The notes beneath the pieces were generated by a model. The model worked only from the letters and a program-made list of their open reading frames with translations. It made no database searches and was not told where the DNA came from. 64,000 nt of DNA. Origin: UBA1351 sp965140555 (GTDB lineage Bacteria > Bacillota > Clostridia > Lachnospirales > Vallitaleaceae). The position numbers and the translations under genes are program-made. Below are positions 7,890 through 16,637 of this stretch, in pieces. The stretch's first letter is position 1. Every line of letters begins with the position of its first letter. The stretch covers positions 1,922,001 through 1,986,000 of the forward strand of contig OZ223259.1 of assembly GCA_965140555.1 (NCBI GenBank), given 5' to 3'.

Positions 7890-9716
7890 ATGAAAGGGAT
7901 ATTGGCATATAAGCAGAGGGTTAAGCAACAGTCTTTACCGGAAGACTATGTGGCTGAGATTCTTAGTGCAGCAAATAAAGCATTGGAATTTCAATGGCCT
8001 ACTCTTCTTGCAAGTGATTATCTTAGATATAGCATAGACGGTAATCGTATGGCCTTTGAGAAAATCTATTTTAGCAAGAGAAAAAATTTAGCTCTACTTG
8101 TAATGGGGTATATACAGTCGAAAGAAACGTTGTTTTTACCAGCTATTGTAGATGGATTATATAGCATTTGCGAGGAAAGTACATGGATAGTACCCGCTCA
8201 CTTAGATATGGCCAAAGATACGAGCCAAGATCATATAGGGACAGGGGAACACAATTTCATTGATTTGTTTTCCGGTGAGACAGGGGCTTTATTGGCATGG
8301 ACCCTATTTCTCCTTGAAGACGAATTAACCAATTATGTACCGGAAGTGATAGCAAGAGTAAACAAAGAACTTTCGGTTAGAATCATAAAACCCTATATGG
8401 AATGTGACACGATGTGGTGGATGGGAATTCATAAAGAATCCCTTGAGGGCAGAATCTTGAATAACTGGAATCCGTGGTGCAATTATAATGCCATAGTAAC
8501 TATTGTGTTATCTAAGGAAGAGATGCATGTAAAAGAAAAGACGATTGAACGTTGTATTTATTCGATTAACCAATATTTGGCAGTATTGCCGGATGACGGG
8601 GGATGTGATGAAGGCGCCGGTTATTGGAGCCACGCAGCAGGCAACATATACCTAATCGGAGCATTTCTATTACAAGCGACTGAAGGTCAGATTAATATAT
8701 TTGATAATAAAAAAATAAAAAAAATCGGAGAATTTATATATAAGGTACATATAGCAGAGGACTATTTTATCCCTTTTGCGGACTGTGACATTGTTAATAA
8801 GCATATAGGGGCACCTATTATTTATGGATTTGGAAAGGTCTACAACCACAGCGGGATGCTGAATTTTGCAAAAATGCTATTTGCACGAGGCGAACGAGGG
8901 GTTTTTCAAAATAGTTGGATTTCCCTAGGAAGAGTATTCAATGAATGGGCTGTTGTCTCTGAATTGCAACAACCCTATGACGAGGTCGAAAAAGAAGATG
9001 TGTGGCTTGAACAAACGCAATGGGTTCATATCCAACGTAAAAATGAAAAGGGTAGAAGGGTGACATTAGCTGTAAAAGGCGGACACAATGATGAAAGCCA
9101 TAACCATAATGATATCGGAAATTATGTTGTCTATGTTGATGGGAAGCCTATGATTATTGATGTTGGTGTAGGAACTTATACGAAAGATACCTTTAGTGAT
9201 AAACGTTATGAGATTTGGACAATGCAATCCCAGTTTCATAACTTGCCTTCATTTGCAGGAATTCATCAACGTGAAGGGCGAGAATATAGATGTACGCAGA
9301 TGACGTATATGACAGATGAAACAGTGTCAAAGGTTCAGATGGACTTGACCCATGCATATGAACCTTCGGCAGGTCTCAAGTCATATCAGCGAGAATTAAG
9401 TATCGATAAAGAATCGCTTGCGATACGTTTAGAAGAGCACATTGAGCTGATTGACGAGACCTCTATAGAATTTCATATAATGACAGCAAGAAAACCGCTA
9501 GTTATAGGAGGACAAATGGTGCTGGAAGACGATTCAAGACGTTTTCAAATCATATTACCGAGTCAAGAAAGCTCAATAACCTTTGAAAGAATTCCTATAG
9601 AGGATGAGAAAATGTATAGGTGGTGGGGCGCATCGATCTATAGGACAAGGATACAAATGAATATTCAAGCAGGAATAACAGATGTGAGGTTCATATATAG
9701 CGAGTGCACAATATAA
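7890..9716 (+). CDS. Heparinase II/III family polysaccharide lyase (cytoplasmic)
   Basis: A 608-residue protein without a signal peptide, so it likely acts on imported oligosaccharides. The N-terminal two-thirds is an alpha/alpha-toroid carrying LNNWNPWCNYNAIV (about 185-198) and LPDDGGCDEGAGYWSHAAGN (about 232-251), where family catalytic Asn, Tyr and His residues reside. The C-terminal beta-sandwich of the heparinase II/III type starts with VKGGHNDESHNHNDIGNYV (about 394-412), a second His cluster, followed by IIDVGVGTY. Such enzymes cleave uronate-containing oligosaccharides by beta-elimination. Substrate cannot be read from sequence. It opens the polysaccharide locus and is followed closely by transporter genes. 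Confidence 0.88.
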   Translation: MKGILAYKQRVKQQSLPEDYVAEILSAANKALEFQWPTLLASDYLRYSIDGNRMAFEKIYFSKRKNLALLVMGYIQSKETLFLPAIVDGLYSICEESTWIVPAHLDMAKDTSQDHIGTGEHNFIDLFSGETGALLAWTLFLLEDELTNYVPEVIARVNKELSVRIIKPYMECDTMWWMGIHKESLEGRILNNWNPWCNYNAIVTIVLSKEEMHVKEKTIERCIYSINQYLAVLPDDGGCDEGAGYWSHAAGNIYLIGAFLLQATEGQINIFDNKKIKKIGEFIYKVHIAEDYFIPFADCDIVNKHIGAPIIYGFGKVYNHSGMLNFAKMLFARGERGVFQNSWISLGRVFNEWAVVSELQQPYDEVEKEDVWLEQTQWVHIQRKNEKGRRVTLAVKGGHNDESHNHNDIGNYVVYVDGKPMIIDVGVGTYTKDTFSDKRYEIWTMQSQFHNLPSFAGIHQREGREYRCTQMTYMTDETVSKVQMDLTHAYEPSAGLKSYQRELSIDKESLAIRLEEHIELIDETSIEFHIMTARKPLVIGGQMVLEDDSRRFQIILPSQESSITFERIPIEDEKMYRWWGASIYRTRIQMNIQAGITDVRFIYSECTI

Positions 9717-9807
9717 GAAAAAATGAAAACCATCAGCAATTGGCGTTATAAAAGAATGCACATATAATGAGGATACAGTAATTTATGAGCCATAGTGAGG
9801 TGTGAAA

Positions 9808-10704
9808 ATGAAAAAAAGATTAAACAGTAAGGTTAAAGAAAATATTGCAGGATGGCTATTTGTCATGCCGTCATTTATAGGGATTCTGATACTATCCGTT
9901 TTTCCTATTATGTTTTCTATCTATATCAGTTTTACAGATTGGAATTTCTTATCAGGTTTAGAGAATATACACTTGTCCGGTATCGATAATTATGTTGAAT
10001 TGTTCAAAGATGAAGTGTTTCGCCAGGGAATTAAAAATTCATTAATTATTTCGTTAACAACGGTACCAATCGGATTGAGTGTTGGTTTGGTTATTGCCTA
10101 TTTGATTGACAGCTATAGTTTTTTTAAAAATGGGTTTAAGGTTCTTATCTTTATCCCTTATATTTCAAGTGTGGTAGCGTCCGCTATTGTATGGGGATTA
10201 CTCTTACATCCGTCTTTTGGACCTATGAACGAATTTTTGAGAAGTATTGGTATAGAAAATGTACCAAAATGGTTTATGGATGTTAAATGGTCCCTGCCTA
10301 GTATTATAGCCTTTACCATTTGGCAGCAGATAGGCTATACCGTCATCATTTATACCGCAGGTATCAAGAATATTTCAAAAGATATCTATGAAGCAGCAGA
10401 TATAGATGGGATTAATGGGGTACAAAGATTCTTTCGTATCGTCGTACCAATGGTATCTCCGACAACCTTTTTCTTGACAATTCTTGGAATTGTCGGATCA
10501 TTTAAAACCTTTGACCAAATTATGGTTTTAACAGGAGGAGGACCGGGAACATCAACCGTCAATGTTGCAATATATATATATAGAACGGCCTTTGAAAAAT
10601 ATGAAATGGGAATGGCAAGTGCCTCGGCATGGATTATGTTTCTTATCGTGTTTGTGATAACAATCATCCAATGGAAGAATCAAAGTAGATTTGAAAATGA
10701 GTAG
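9808..10704 (+). CDS. Carbohydrate ABC transporter permease (MalF/UgpA type)
   Basis: I choose ATG 9808 after GAGG, not the GTG at 9802 lying on the ribosome site. The roughly 299-residue protein has six membrane segments. It begins with AGWLFVMPSFIGILILSVFP, the usual first helix of CUT1 permeases. The cytoplasmic EAA loop reads EAADIDGINGVQRFFRIVVPM (about residues 195-215) and contacts the ATPase. FKTFDQIMVLTGGGPG is the classic motif preceding the last helices. It partners with the permease 15 bases downstream and the lipoprotein at 11682. No ATPase is encoded nearby, so a shared MsmX-type ATPase is likely. Confidence 0.93.
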   Translation: MKKRLNSKVKENIAGWLFVMPSFIGILILSVFPIMFSIYISFTDWNFLSGLENIHLSGIDNYVELFKDEVFRQGIKNSLIISLTTVPIGLSVGLVIAYLIDSYSFFKNGFKVLIFIPYISSVVASAIVWGLLLHPSFGPMNEFLRSIGIENVPKWFMDVKWSLPSIIAFTIWQQIGYTVIIYTAGIKNISKDIYEAADIDGINGVQRFFRIVVPMVSPTTFFLTILGIVGSFKTFDQIMVLTGGGPGTSTVNVAIYIYRTAFEKYEMGMASASAWIMFLIVFVITIIQWKNQSRFENE

Positions 10705-10719
10705 TGAGGAGTCGAAATT

Positions 10720-11559
10720 ATGAAAAACAAGAAAATGACAATGAGACGCGTTTTTGTAACCTTAGTACTCGCAGTTATTGCGTTGACCACAGTACTTCCT
10801 TTTCTATGGATGGTATCTGCGTCCTTTAAATATGAACAAGATGTATTTAAGTATCCGATTGAGTGGATTCCGAAACAAATCAATGTAATCTGGAACTATA
10901 CAGAGGTCTGGAAAGATAAATATATGTTGAATATCATGTACTTGAATTCAATAAAAATAACGGTGATTGCAACTATATTGGACGTTATTACAGCCTCTTT
11001 ATCAGCCTATGCATTTAGTAAAATTAATTTTAAGTTCAAAAATATTGTGTTTTTCATTTTTATCGGATGCTGGATGGTTCCGCCACAAGTAAACATGGTT
11101 CCTAAATTCATATTGTTTAGTAAATTAGGCATATACAATACACATACCGGATTGGTTTTAGTCTATTTATTCAGTGCATTCGGGATGTTTCTTTTGAGGC
11201 AATTCTTCGCAGCAATACCGGATTCTTTGAGTGAATCTGCCAAGGTAGATGGAGCAGGACATTTTACCATATATTCCCGTTTGATTCTGCCAATGGCAAA
11301 ACCGGCGTTACTGACACTTGGGATTTTACGTTTTGTATGGACATGGAATGACTATCAGGGCCCATTGATTTACCTAAGCGATAAAAACCTGTTTACCTTA
11401 CAACGCGGCTTGACTCAATTTTCGGATCCTCAAAACGGAGTGGTATATTCCCTTATGATGGCTGCTTCTGTGTGTGCCATTGTACCTATGATTATTGTAT
11501 TCCTCTTGGCACAAAATTATGTTATTGATGGGATTGCAAGTGGTGCAGTAAAAGGATAA
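10720..11559 (+). CDS. Carbohydrate ABC transporter permease (MalG/UgpE type)
   Basis: A 279-residue, six-helix CUT1 permease. It opens with VLAVIALTTVLPFLWMVSASF and has the EAA loop ESAKVDGAGHFTIYSRLILPM near residues 169-189. WTWNDYQGPLIYL and the final YVIDGIASGAVKG are standard for MalG-type subunits. It has an AGTGAGGAG ribosome site 15 bases after the first permease. The pair, with the binding protein that follows, would import the oligosaccharide degraded by the heparinase-type lyase. Confidence 0.93.
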   Translation: MKNKKMTMRRVFVTLVLAVIALTTVLPFLWMVSASFKYEQDVFKYPIEWIPKQINVIWNYTEVWKDKYMLNIMYLNSIKITVIATILDVITASLSAYAFSKINFKFKNIVFFIFIGCWMVPPQVNMVPKFILFSKLGIYNTHTGLVLVYLFSAFGMFLLRQFFAAIPDSLSESAKVDGAGHFTIYSRLILPMAKPALLTLGILRFVWTWNDYQGPLIYLSDKNLFTLQRGLTQFSDPQNGVVYSLMMAASVCAIVPMIIVFLLAQNYVIDGIASGAVKG

Positions 11560-11681
11560 TTATTTTTGGTAATTATATCAGACAACCCCATTATTCGACA
11601 CGACAGCAAGAGAGATAGGTTACCTTAAATTAATATATGTAACACAAATCAAATGTTATAATAATAGAACAGGAGGGCTTT

Positions 11682-13079
11682 ATGGAACGAGTGAAAGCAG
11701 GTAAAAAAGTAATTGTATTGTGTATGGTCTTGTCACTTCTTGTGAATTTGTTTGCGGGATGTGGGAAGGAAGCAGAAGTAACAGGGGAGAAAGATACAAA
11801 GACGGAGGCGAATAAAGAGTCATCATCAACAGAAAAAGAAAATGTAGAGTCAAAGTCAGAAGAGGTTCAGGTTGTGAAGTGGATACATTGGGTGCCGGAA
11901 GAAGATGTAAGACCGCTTATCGATGCATTTGAAGCAGAAAACCCAAATATTAAGATTGACTATGAAGTTGGTGTTGAAGGAAATTCAGCAGATCATTTGA
12001 AAAAATTAGATTTGATGATTTTGTCAGGAGAAAAAGCAGATATTATCATTACACCAAATACAGCAGAATATGCAGCACGTTCTAATCAAGGCATGTTTGC
12101 AGAGTTAACAGATCTCATTGAGGCAGATGGTCAATCCTTTGATGATATCTATAGTGTGGATACTAGAGTCAATGACAAGATTTATGCATTACCGGGTGGG
12201 GTTATATTCTGGTATGTTATGTTAAACAAAAACCAACTGGATGAGGCAGGGCTTCCTGTTCCGCCACTTGATTGGACATGGGATGATTACGCGGATTATG
12301 CAAGAAAGTTGACAAAAGGAGAAGGTTCAACGAAGCGCTATGGTTCTTATTTTCACACGTGGGATACACAGATGCGCTTAGCAGCATACAACGCCATTGA
12401 AGGAAATCATATATACAATGAAGATATGGAACCTAACTTTGATAATCCGGTATTCAAAGATTTCCTTGTATTCAGACATGAACTTGAAAATGTTGAAGGT
12501 GTGTCATTACCTTATTTTGATGCAATGACAAGTAAGGCACATTATAATTCCGGCTTTTATAATGAAAGCTTCAGTATGGTTCCAATTGGTTCATGGACAA
12601 TTGCAGGGGCCGCCAACATTGAGAGTGTACCCCATGATTTTGTGACAACATTTGCTCCATTGCCTCGTTGGGGAGAAGATGGAGTAGCCGGACGGACGCT
12701 GACAGAAACCTCGTACTACAGTATAAATGCTAAATCGGATGTTAAGGAAGCAGCATATAAATTTTTGCATTTCTATACGACAGACGGATGGCAATATGCA
12801 GGAGAAGGAAAATTCTCGGCAGCAAAAAATGCAGATAATGATGCGACGCTAGAAGGGTTGTTGAGCTTGCATCCTGAAGGACGTCACTTAGTGGATGAAG
12901 AGGCATTAAAAGCAGTTATTCGCAATAAAATTGATAATCCACAAACAGCCTTTGATGAAAACTTAAAGAATTATATCGAAATATATAAAGAAGAAGTTGA
13001 AAAATATTTCGCAGACGGTCAAGACATTGATACAACAATATCAGAAATTATGCGACGATGTGAAGAAGAAAAAAAATAG
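11682..13079 (+). CDS. Extracellular sugar-binding lipoprotein of ABC transporter
   Basis: A 465-residue family-1 solute-binding protein. The signal peptide has a lipobox LFAGC with Cys at residue 27, then an acidic, Ser-rich linker to about residue 60. The binding domain runs from VVKWIHWVPEEDVRPLIDAF, with GEKADIIITPNTAEYA, and the conserved SMVPIGSWTI and LHFYTTDGWQYAGEGKFSAA blocks. It captures oligosaccharides outside the membrane and delivers them to the permeases just upstream. A TATAAT with a TG extension lies at 11654-11662, which may give it extra transcripts. Confidence 0.92.
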   Translation: MERVKAGKKVIVLCMVLSLLVNLFAGCGKEAEVTGEKDTKTEANKESSSTEKENVESKSEEVQVVKWIHWVPEEDVRPLIDAFEAENPNIKIDYEVGVEGNSADHLKKLDLMILSGEKADIIITPNTAEYAARSNQGMFAELTDLIEADGQSFDDIYSVDTRVNDKIYALPGGVIFWYVMLNKNQLDEAGLPVPPLDWTWDDYADYARKLTKGEGSTKRYGSYFHTWDTQMRLAAYNAIEGNHIYNEDMEPNFDNPVFKDFLVFRHELENVEGVSLPYFDAMTSKAHYNSGFYNESFSMVPIGSWTIAGAANIESVPHDFVTTFAPLPRWGEDGVAGRTLTETSYYSINAKSDVKEAAYKFLHFYTTDGWQYAGEGKFSAAKNADNDATLEGLLSLHPEGRHLVDEEALKAVIRNKIDNPQTAFDENLKNYIEIYKEEVEKYFADGQDIDTTISEIMRRCEEEKK

Positions 13080-13122
13080 CAAGAAAGTACGATGTAGAAG
13101 AATCCTATGATATAATGTTAGG

Positions 13123-13144
13123 AGAATGGCAGTTATGCCATTCT
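13123..13144 (+). terminator. Hairpin after binding-protein gene
   Basis: AGAATGGCA (13123-13131) pairs perfectly with TGCCATTCT (13136-13144) around a GTTA loop. Only TTCTAG follows, with a T-run 20 bases later, so it may be a weak terminator or an mRNA-stabilising stem between the lipoprotein and the kinase gene. A TATAAT at 13111-13116 precedes it. Confidence 0.45.
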
Positions 13145-13180
13145 TCTAGCTATTTCAATTTTATTTTTTGAGGTGATCCT

Positions 13181-14944
13181 TTGAAAAAAAAGATCCTTTC
13201 CTACTACCAGTCGTTGAATATTATGACGAAATTGGTATCCTTAAGTATCGTTATCATTATTATTCCGCTATTTGTCGGAACATGGGTTTGGCAACAGAAT
13301 ATGCGAGAGCTTGTGACTGAAAATATGATACTTGATGCAGATCGTTCATTAAAACTGATTAAGAAAGACGTAGAAGGAATACTATCGATAACAGCTTCTA
13401 CCGTTCAGTATATCAGCGAGGATGAAATTGTGAACAATCTACTAGAATATCGATTGGCGCAGTTGCAAGAATCAGATAAATATGCTGTTGTAAAAGGCAT
13501 ACGCGATCTTGAACAATTAATTCCTAAAATTACATATGGACGATTATCTTTTAGGGCAAATATATATGTAGCATCATCTTCCGGAATTATTTACTCAACA
13601 GCATATAGTGAAAATGATTATGAGCAAAGCAACAATTTATTTGATGTATATATGCAAGAATATGATACAGATAACGATGGATATATCGGCGAATATATTT
13701 ATTGGAAAGGCCTTGAAAGAAAAACGGATTATAGTAAAAGTAAAGAGATCTATGTTGTAACAGCCATTAAGGCCATAAATAAAAAGCATCAAACCATTGG
13801 AATGATACTTATTGATGTACAAGAAGAAGTGTTCAAAGAGTTGCTGAGCTATAGTAGAGACGGTAATACAAGGATTTTATTGGATCAAAACAACAATATT
13901 ATAACGACTTCGGATAATAAGTATGAATCGTCTTTTATAAAGGAACTGTCACATAATATAAAGGATGCAGAAGGTACGATTGTTCAGGACCATTTAGTGA
14001 TTTCATATAATGAGATATACAGTACAAAATGGAAATTACTTGAGATTCAGAATCAAGAGGAAAATATGCATCTTTTTCGAGCCATGACAAATGGACAATT
14101 TATCTTGTTCTTTATTAGCTTACTTGTATTTATCTTAATAGCAATTCTTGGGATTCGAAGTATTACCCGACCGATAAAAAATTTATCGGAAGTTATGAAA
14201 GAAACCAATTTGGATTATAAACTGGATAATAATAGGAATGCCAACGAAGTTAGAGTTCTTGAAGAGAGTTATAATATCATGGTTCAAAACATTAAGGATT
14301 TGATTGAAACAAACATTCATATAGAGAAGGGAAAACGGGCATTAGAGCTAAAGGCATTGCAAGCACAGATAAACCCACACTTTTTGTTTAACACACTGGG
14401 GGTTATCCGATTCGGGATTATGAATGGGCACAGTGAAAATGCAGAAAAAATGGTTATGGCCTTGATAAAACTTCTTGATGCTACAATATATCGTAATGAT
14501 GATAAAATTTCGCTTCGCGATGAAATCGATATTACAATAAACTATTTGGAAATTATTCGATTACGAAAAGGAATGACTATTGAGACGACAATTGAAATTG
14601 AAGAAGGATTGGAACAGTATGAAGTACCACGGTTAATTCTACAGCCTATCGTTGAAAATAGTGTCATTCATGGATTTGAGGGTTCGACATATGGCTCTAT
14701 CAGTATAAAAGCGTATACAATGAAGGATAAAGTTTATCTTGAAATTGAAGATGACGGCGTGGGCTTTGATAAAAGCAAGAAAAATCCTATGGATACTCAT
14801 GAAAATCAGTTTTCCGGAATTGGTGTGTTGAATGTGGATGAGAGAATCAAGCTTTACTATGGCAATCGGTTTGGGATAAAGATGGAGAGCATAGTCACAA
14901 AGGGAACTAAAGTATGTATTGAATTACCGAAGATAATGGAGTGA
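13181..14944 (+). CDS. YesM-type sensor histidine kinase
   Basis: A 587-residue membrane kinase starting at TTG 13181 behind GAGGTGATCC. It has transmembrane helices near residues 18-38 and 305-325, flanking a large extracellular dCache-like sensor. A HAMP segment begins SITRPIKNLSEVM. The His-kinase internal region ELKALQAQINPHFLFNTLG carries the phospho-acceptor His near residue 400. The ATPase has LQPIVENSVIHGFEG and DDGVGFD plus GIGVLNVDERIKLYYG. Its partner regulator begins four bases after the stop. Such pairs sense extracellular oligosaccharides or loaded binding proteins and activate the adjacent transporter and lyase genes. Confidence 0.94.
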   Translation: MKKKILSYYQSLNIMTKLVSLSIVIIIIPLFVGTWVWQQNMRELVTENMILDADRSLKLIKKDVEGILSITASTVQYISEDEIVNNLLEYRLAQLQESDKYAVVKGIRDLEQLIPKITYGRLSFRANIYVASSSGIIYSTAYSENDYEQSNNLFDVYMQEYDTDNDGYIGEYIYWKGLERKTDYSKSKEIYVVTAIKAINKKHQTIGMILIDVQEEVFKELLSYSRDGNTRILLDQNNNIITTSDNKYESSFIKELSHNIKDAEGTIVQDHLVISYNEIYSTKWKLLEIQNQEENMHLFRAMTNGQFILFFISLLVFILIAILGIRSITRPIKNLSEVMKETNLDYKLDNNRNANEVRVLEESYNIMVQNIKDLIETNIHIEKGKRALELKALQAQINPHFLFNTLGVIRFGIMNGHSENAEKMVMALIKLLDATIYRNDDKISLRDEIDITINYLEIIRLRKGMTIETTIEIEEGLEQYEVPRLILQPIVENSVIHGFEGSTYGSISIKAYTMKDKVYLEIEDDGVGFDKSKKNPMDTHENQFSGIGVLNVDERIKLYYGNRFGIKMESIVTKGTKVCIELPKIME

Positions 14945-14948
14945 TTAT

Positions 14949-16547
14949 ATGTATAGTGTGATGCTTGTTGATGACGAATATGGAATGCTTGAAGGCTTAC
15001 GAAATCTTATAGATTGGGAAGAACATGGCTTTGTAGTGGTGGCCACAGCAACCAATGGTTGGGAAGCGTTAGAACAAATGAAAACGCAACAGGTGGACTT
15101 ATTAATTACGGATATCACCATGCCACAAATGGACGGATTAGTATTGGTTGAACGAGCTAAGAGGATTAATGATAAACTCGAAACGGTTTTCTTAACCTGT
15201 CATAGAGATTTTGAATATGCCAAGGCAGCTGTAGAACTTGGTGTAGATAGTTATATGGTGAAGCATACTTTGACGCGAGAGGAACTGGAAGAAACAATTC
15301 ACAAGATGAAAAGCAAACTGGAAACGTTAGAATCAAGAAATCAGCAGGCGTATGTGGTGAATAAGATTATTAATCAAAATAGAATTCTACTGATTGAAAA
15401 CTACTTTACAAAGGTGCTCTGTTCCTCTTACATGAATCTAGCGGAAAAGCATGCTCAAGCAGAGGTTATGTCAATAGGTGTTCCGGAGAAGCATTACAAA
15501 GTTATAGGATTTTATGTGGATAATGAGAAGGCGGCAATTCAAAAGAGTGGTATTGAAGATGAGGGATTGTTCTATTTCTCAGCAATTAATATTATAGAAG
15601 AGTCCATGGAATCTGTAGAAAATTTTCAATACCTGCATCGGGATATTAACAAAATATATTATTTATACTGGGAGCATTTACCTAAACCGCATATGAAGTC
15701 AGCACACAAGGAACTACTCATAGAATTGCAGAGTAGAATGAAAGAAATTGTTGGTGGAATCGTAAATATATGTGTTTCTAGGGTTTATCAGGACATGGAA
15801 GTGATTAAGGAAGCATTGGAAGAAGTAGATCAGATGCGAGAAGAATATTTTTATCAGTCAGGAGTTTCTATTGTGGAAGCCGATGGAGGTCATAAAGCAT
15901 ATAGTCATAAGGATATGGAAGAATGGATGAGAAAAATCACTGTGAATATGAAGTCCAATAATGCATCCTTTGCAATTAGGGATACAAGGGAATGTTTGGT
16001 GTGGGCAAAAGAGGAGAATATTTCTCCGAAAAATCTGACGAAGGCATTTAATCGTATTATAGAAGTTATGGAAGAGGGAATAAAGGATAAAGGGAAAATC
16101 CAAGCATTAGATAAGAGAGACATAACAACGATTGATGGTTTGGAAGATGCTTTAATGAGGCGATTTAACGATTATTTTTCCTTGATGGATAAAGAGCGCA
16201 GTATGCCGACAAGAAAAGAGATAATGGGTGTACTCACTTATATTGATGAGCATATCAACCAAAGAATAACCTGTGAGGAAATGGCAAAATATACCCATAT
16301 GAGCCGAAGCTATTTCAGTCGCATATTTAAGGAAGAAATGAATCAAAGTTTTTCGGATTATGTGCTTAATAGAAAAATTGATTACGCCAAAGAAATGTTG
16401 ACACACACAGATTATACAATTCAAGACGTATGTGACAGTGTCGGATTTGATACCTTATCAAATTTTTATCGGATGTTCAAAAAGATTACAGGTTTAACAC
16501 CAAAGAAGCTTAATCGTGGTAAGACACCGTATCAAGAAACGAAATAA
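14949..16547 (+). CDS. YesN-type response regulator with AraC DNA-binding domain
   Basis: A 532-residue regulator. The receiver domain (1-120) has the acidic pocket VDDEYG, the phospho-acceptor Asp in LLITDITMPQMDG (about residue 56), and the switch Lys in DSYMVKHTL. Residues about 140-410 are a long helical middle region typical of large YesN proteins. The C-terminal AraC domain has two helix-turn-helix units: ITCEEMAKYTHMSRSYFSRIF and IQDVCDSVGFDTLSNFYRMFK. It would activate the flanking polysaccharide genes when phosphorylated by the upstream kinase. Confidence 0.94.
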   Translation: MYSVMLVDDEYGMLEGLRNLIDWEEHGFVVVATATNGWEALEQMKTQQVDLLITDITMPQMDGLVLVERAKRINDKLETVFLTCHRDFEYAKAAVELGVDSYMVKHTLTREELEETIHKMKSKLETLESRNQQAYVVNKIINQNRILLIENYFTKVLCSSYMNLAEKHAQAEVMSIGVPEKHYKVIGFYVDNEKAAIQKSGIEDEGLFYFSAINIIEESMESVENFQYLHRDINKIYYLYWEHLPKPHMKSAHKELLIELQSRMKEIVGGIVNICVSRVYQDMEVIKEALEEVDQMREEYFYQSGVSIVEADGGHKAYSHKDMEEWMRKITVNMKSNNASFAIRDTRECLVWAKEENISPKNLTKAFNRIIEVMEEGIKDKGKIQALDKRDITTIDGLEDALMRRFNDYFSLMDKERSMPTRKEIMGVLTYIDEHINQRITCEEMAKYTHMSRSYFSRIFKEEMNQSFSDYVLNRKIDYAKEMLTHTDYTIQDVCDSVGFDTLSNFYRMFKKITGLTPKKLNRGKTPYQETK

Positions 16548-16637
16548 TAAAAATATAGTATGAAGTAATAAGAAAAAAATTCTTTTGTTTGATAGCATAG
16601 GTTATGGGAGTATGTGGAAAATGAAAGGAGAATGGGT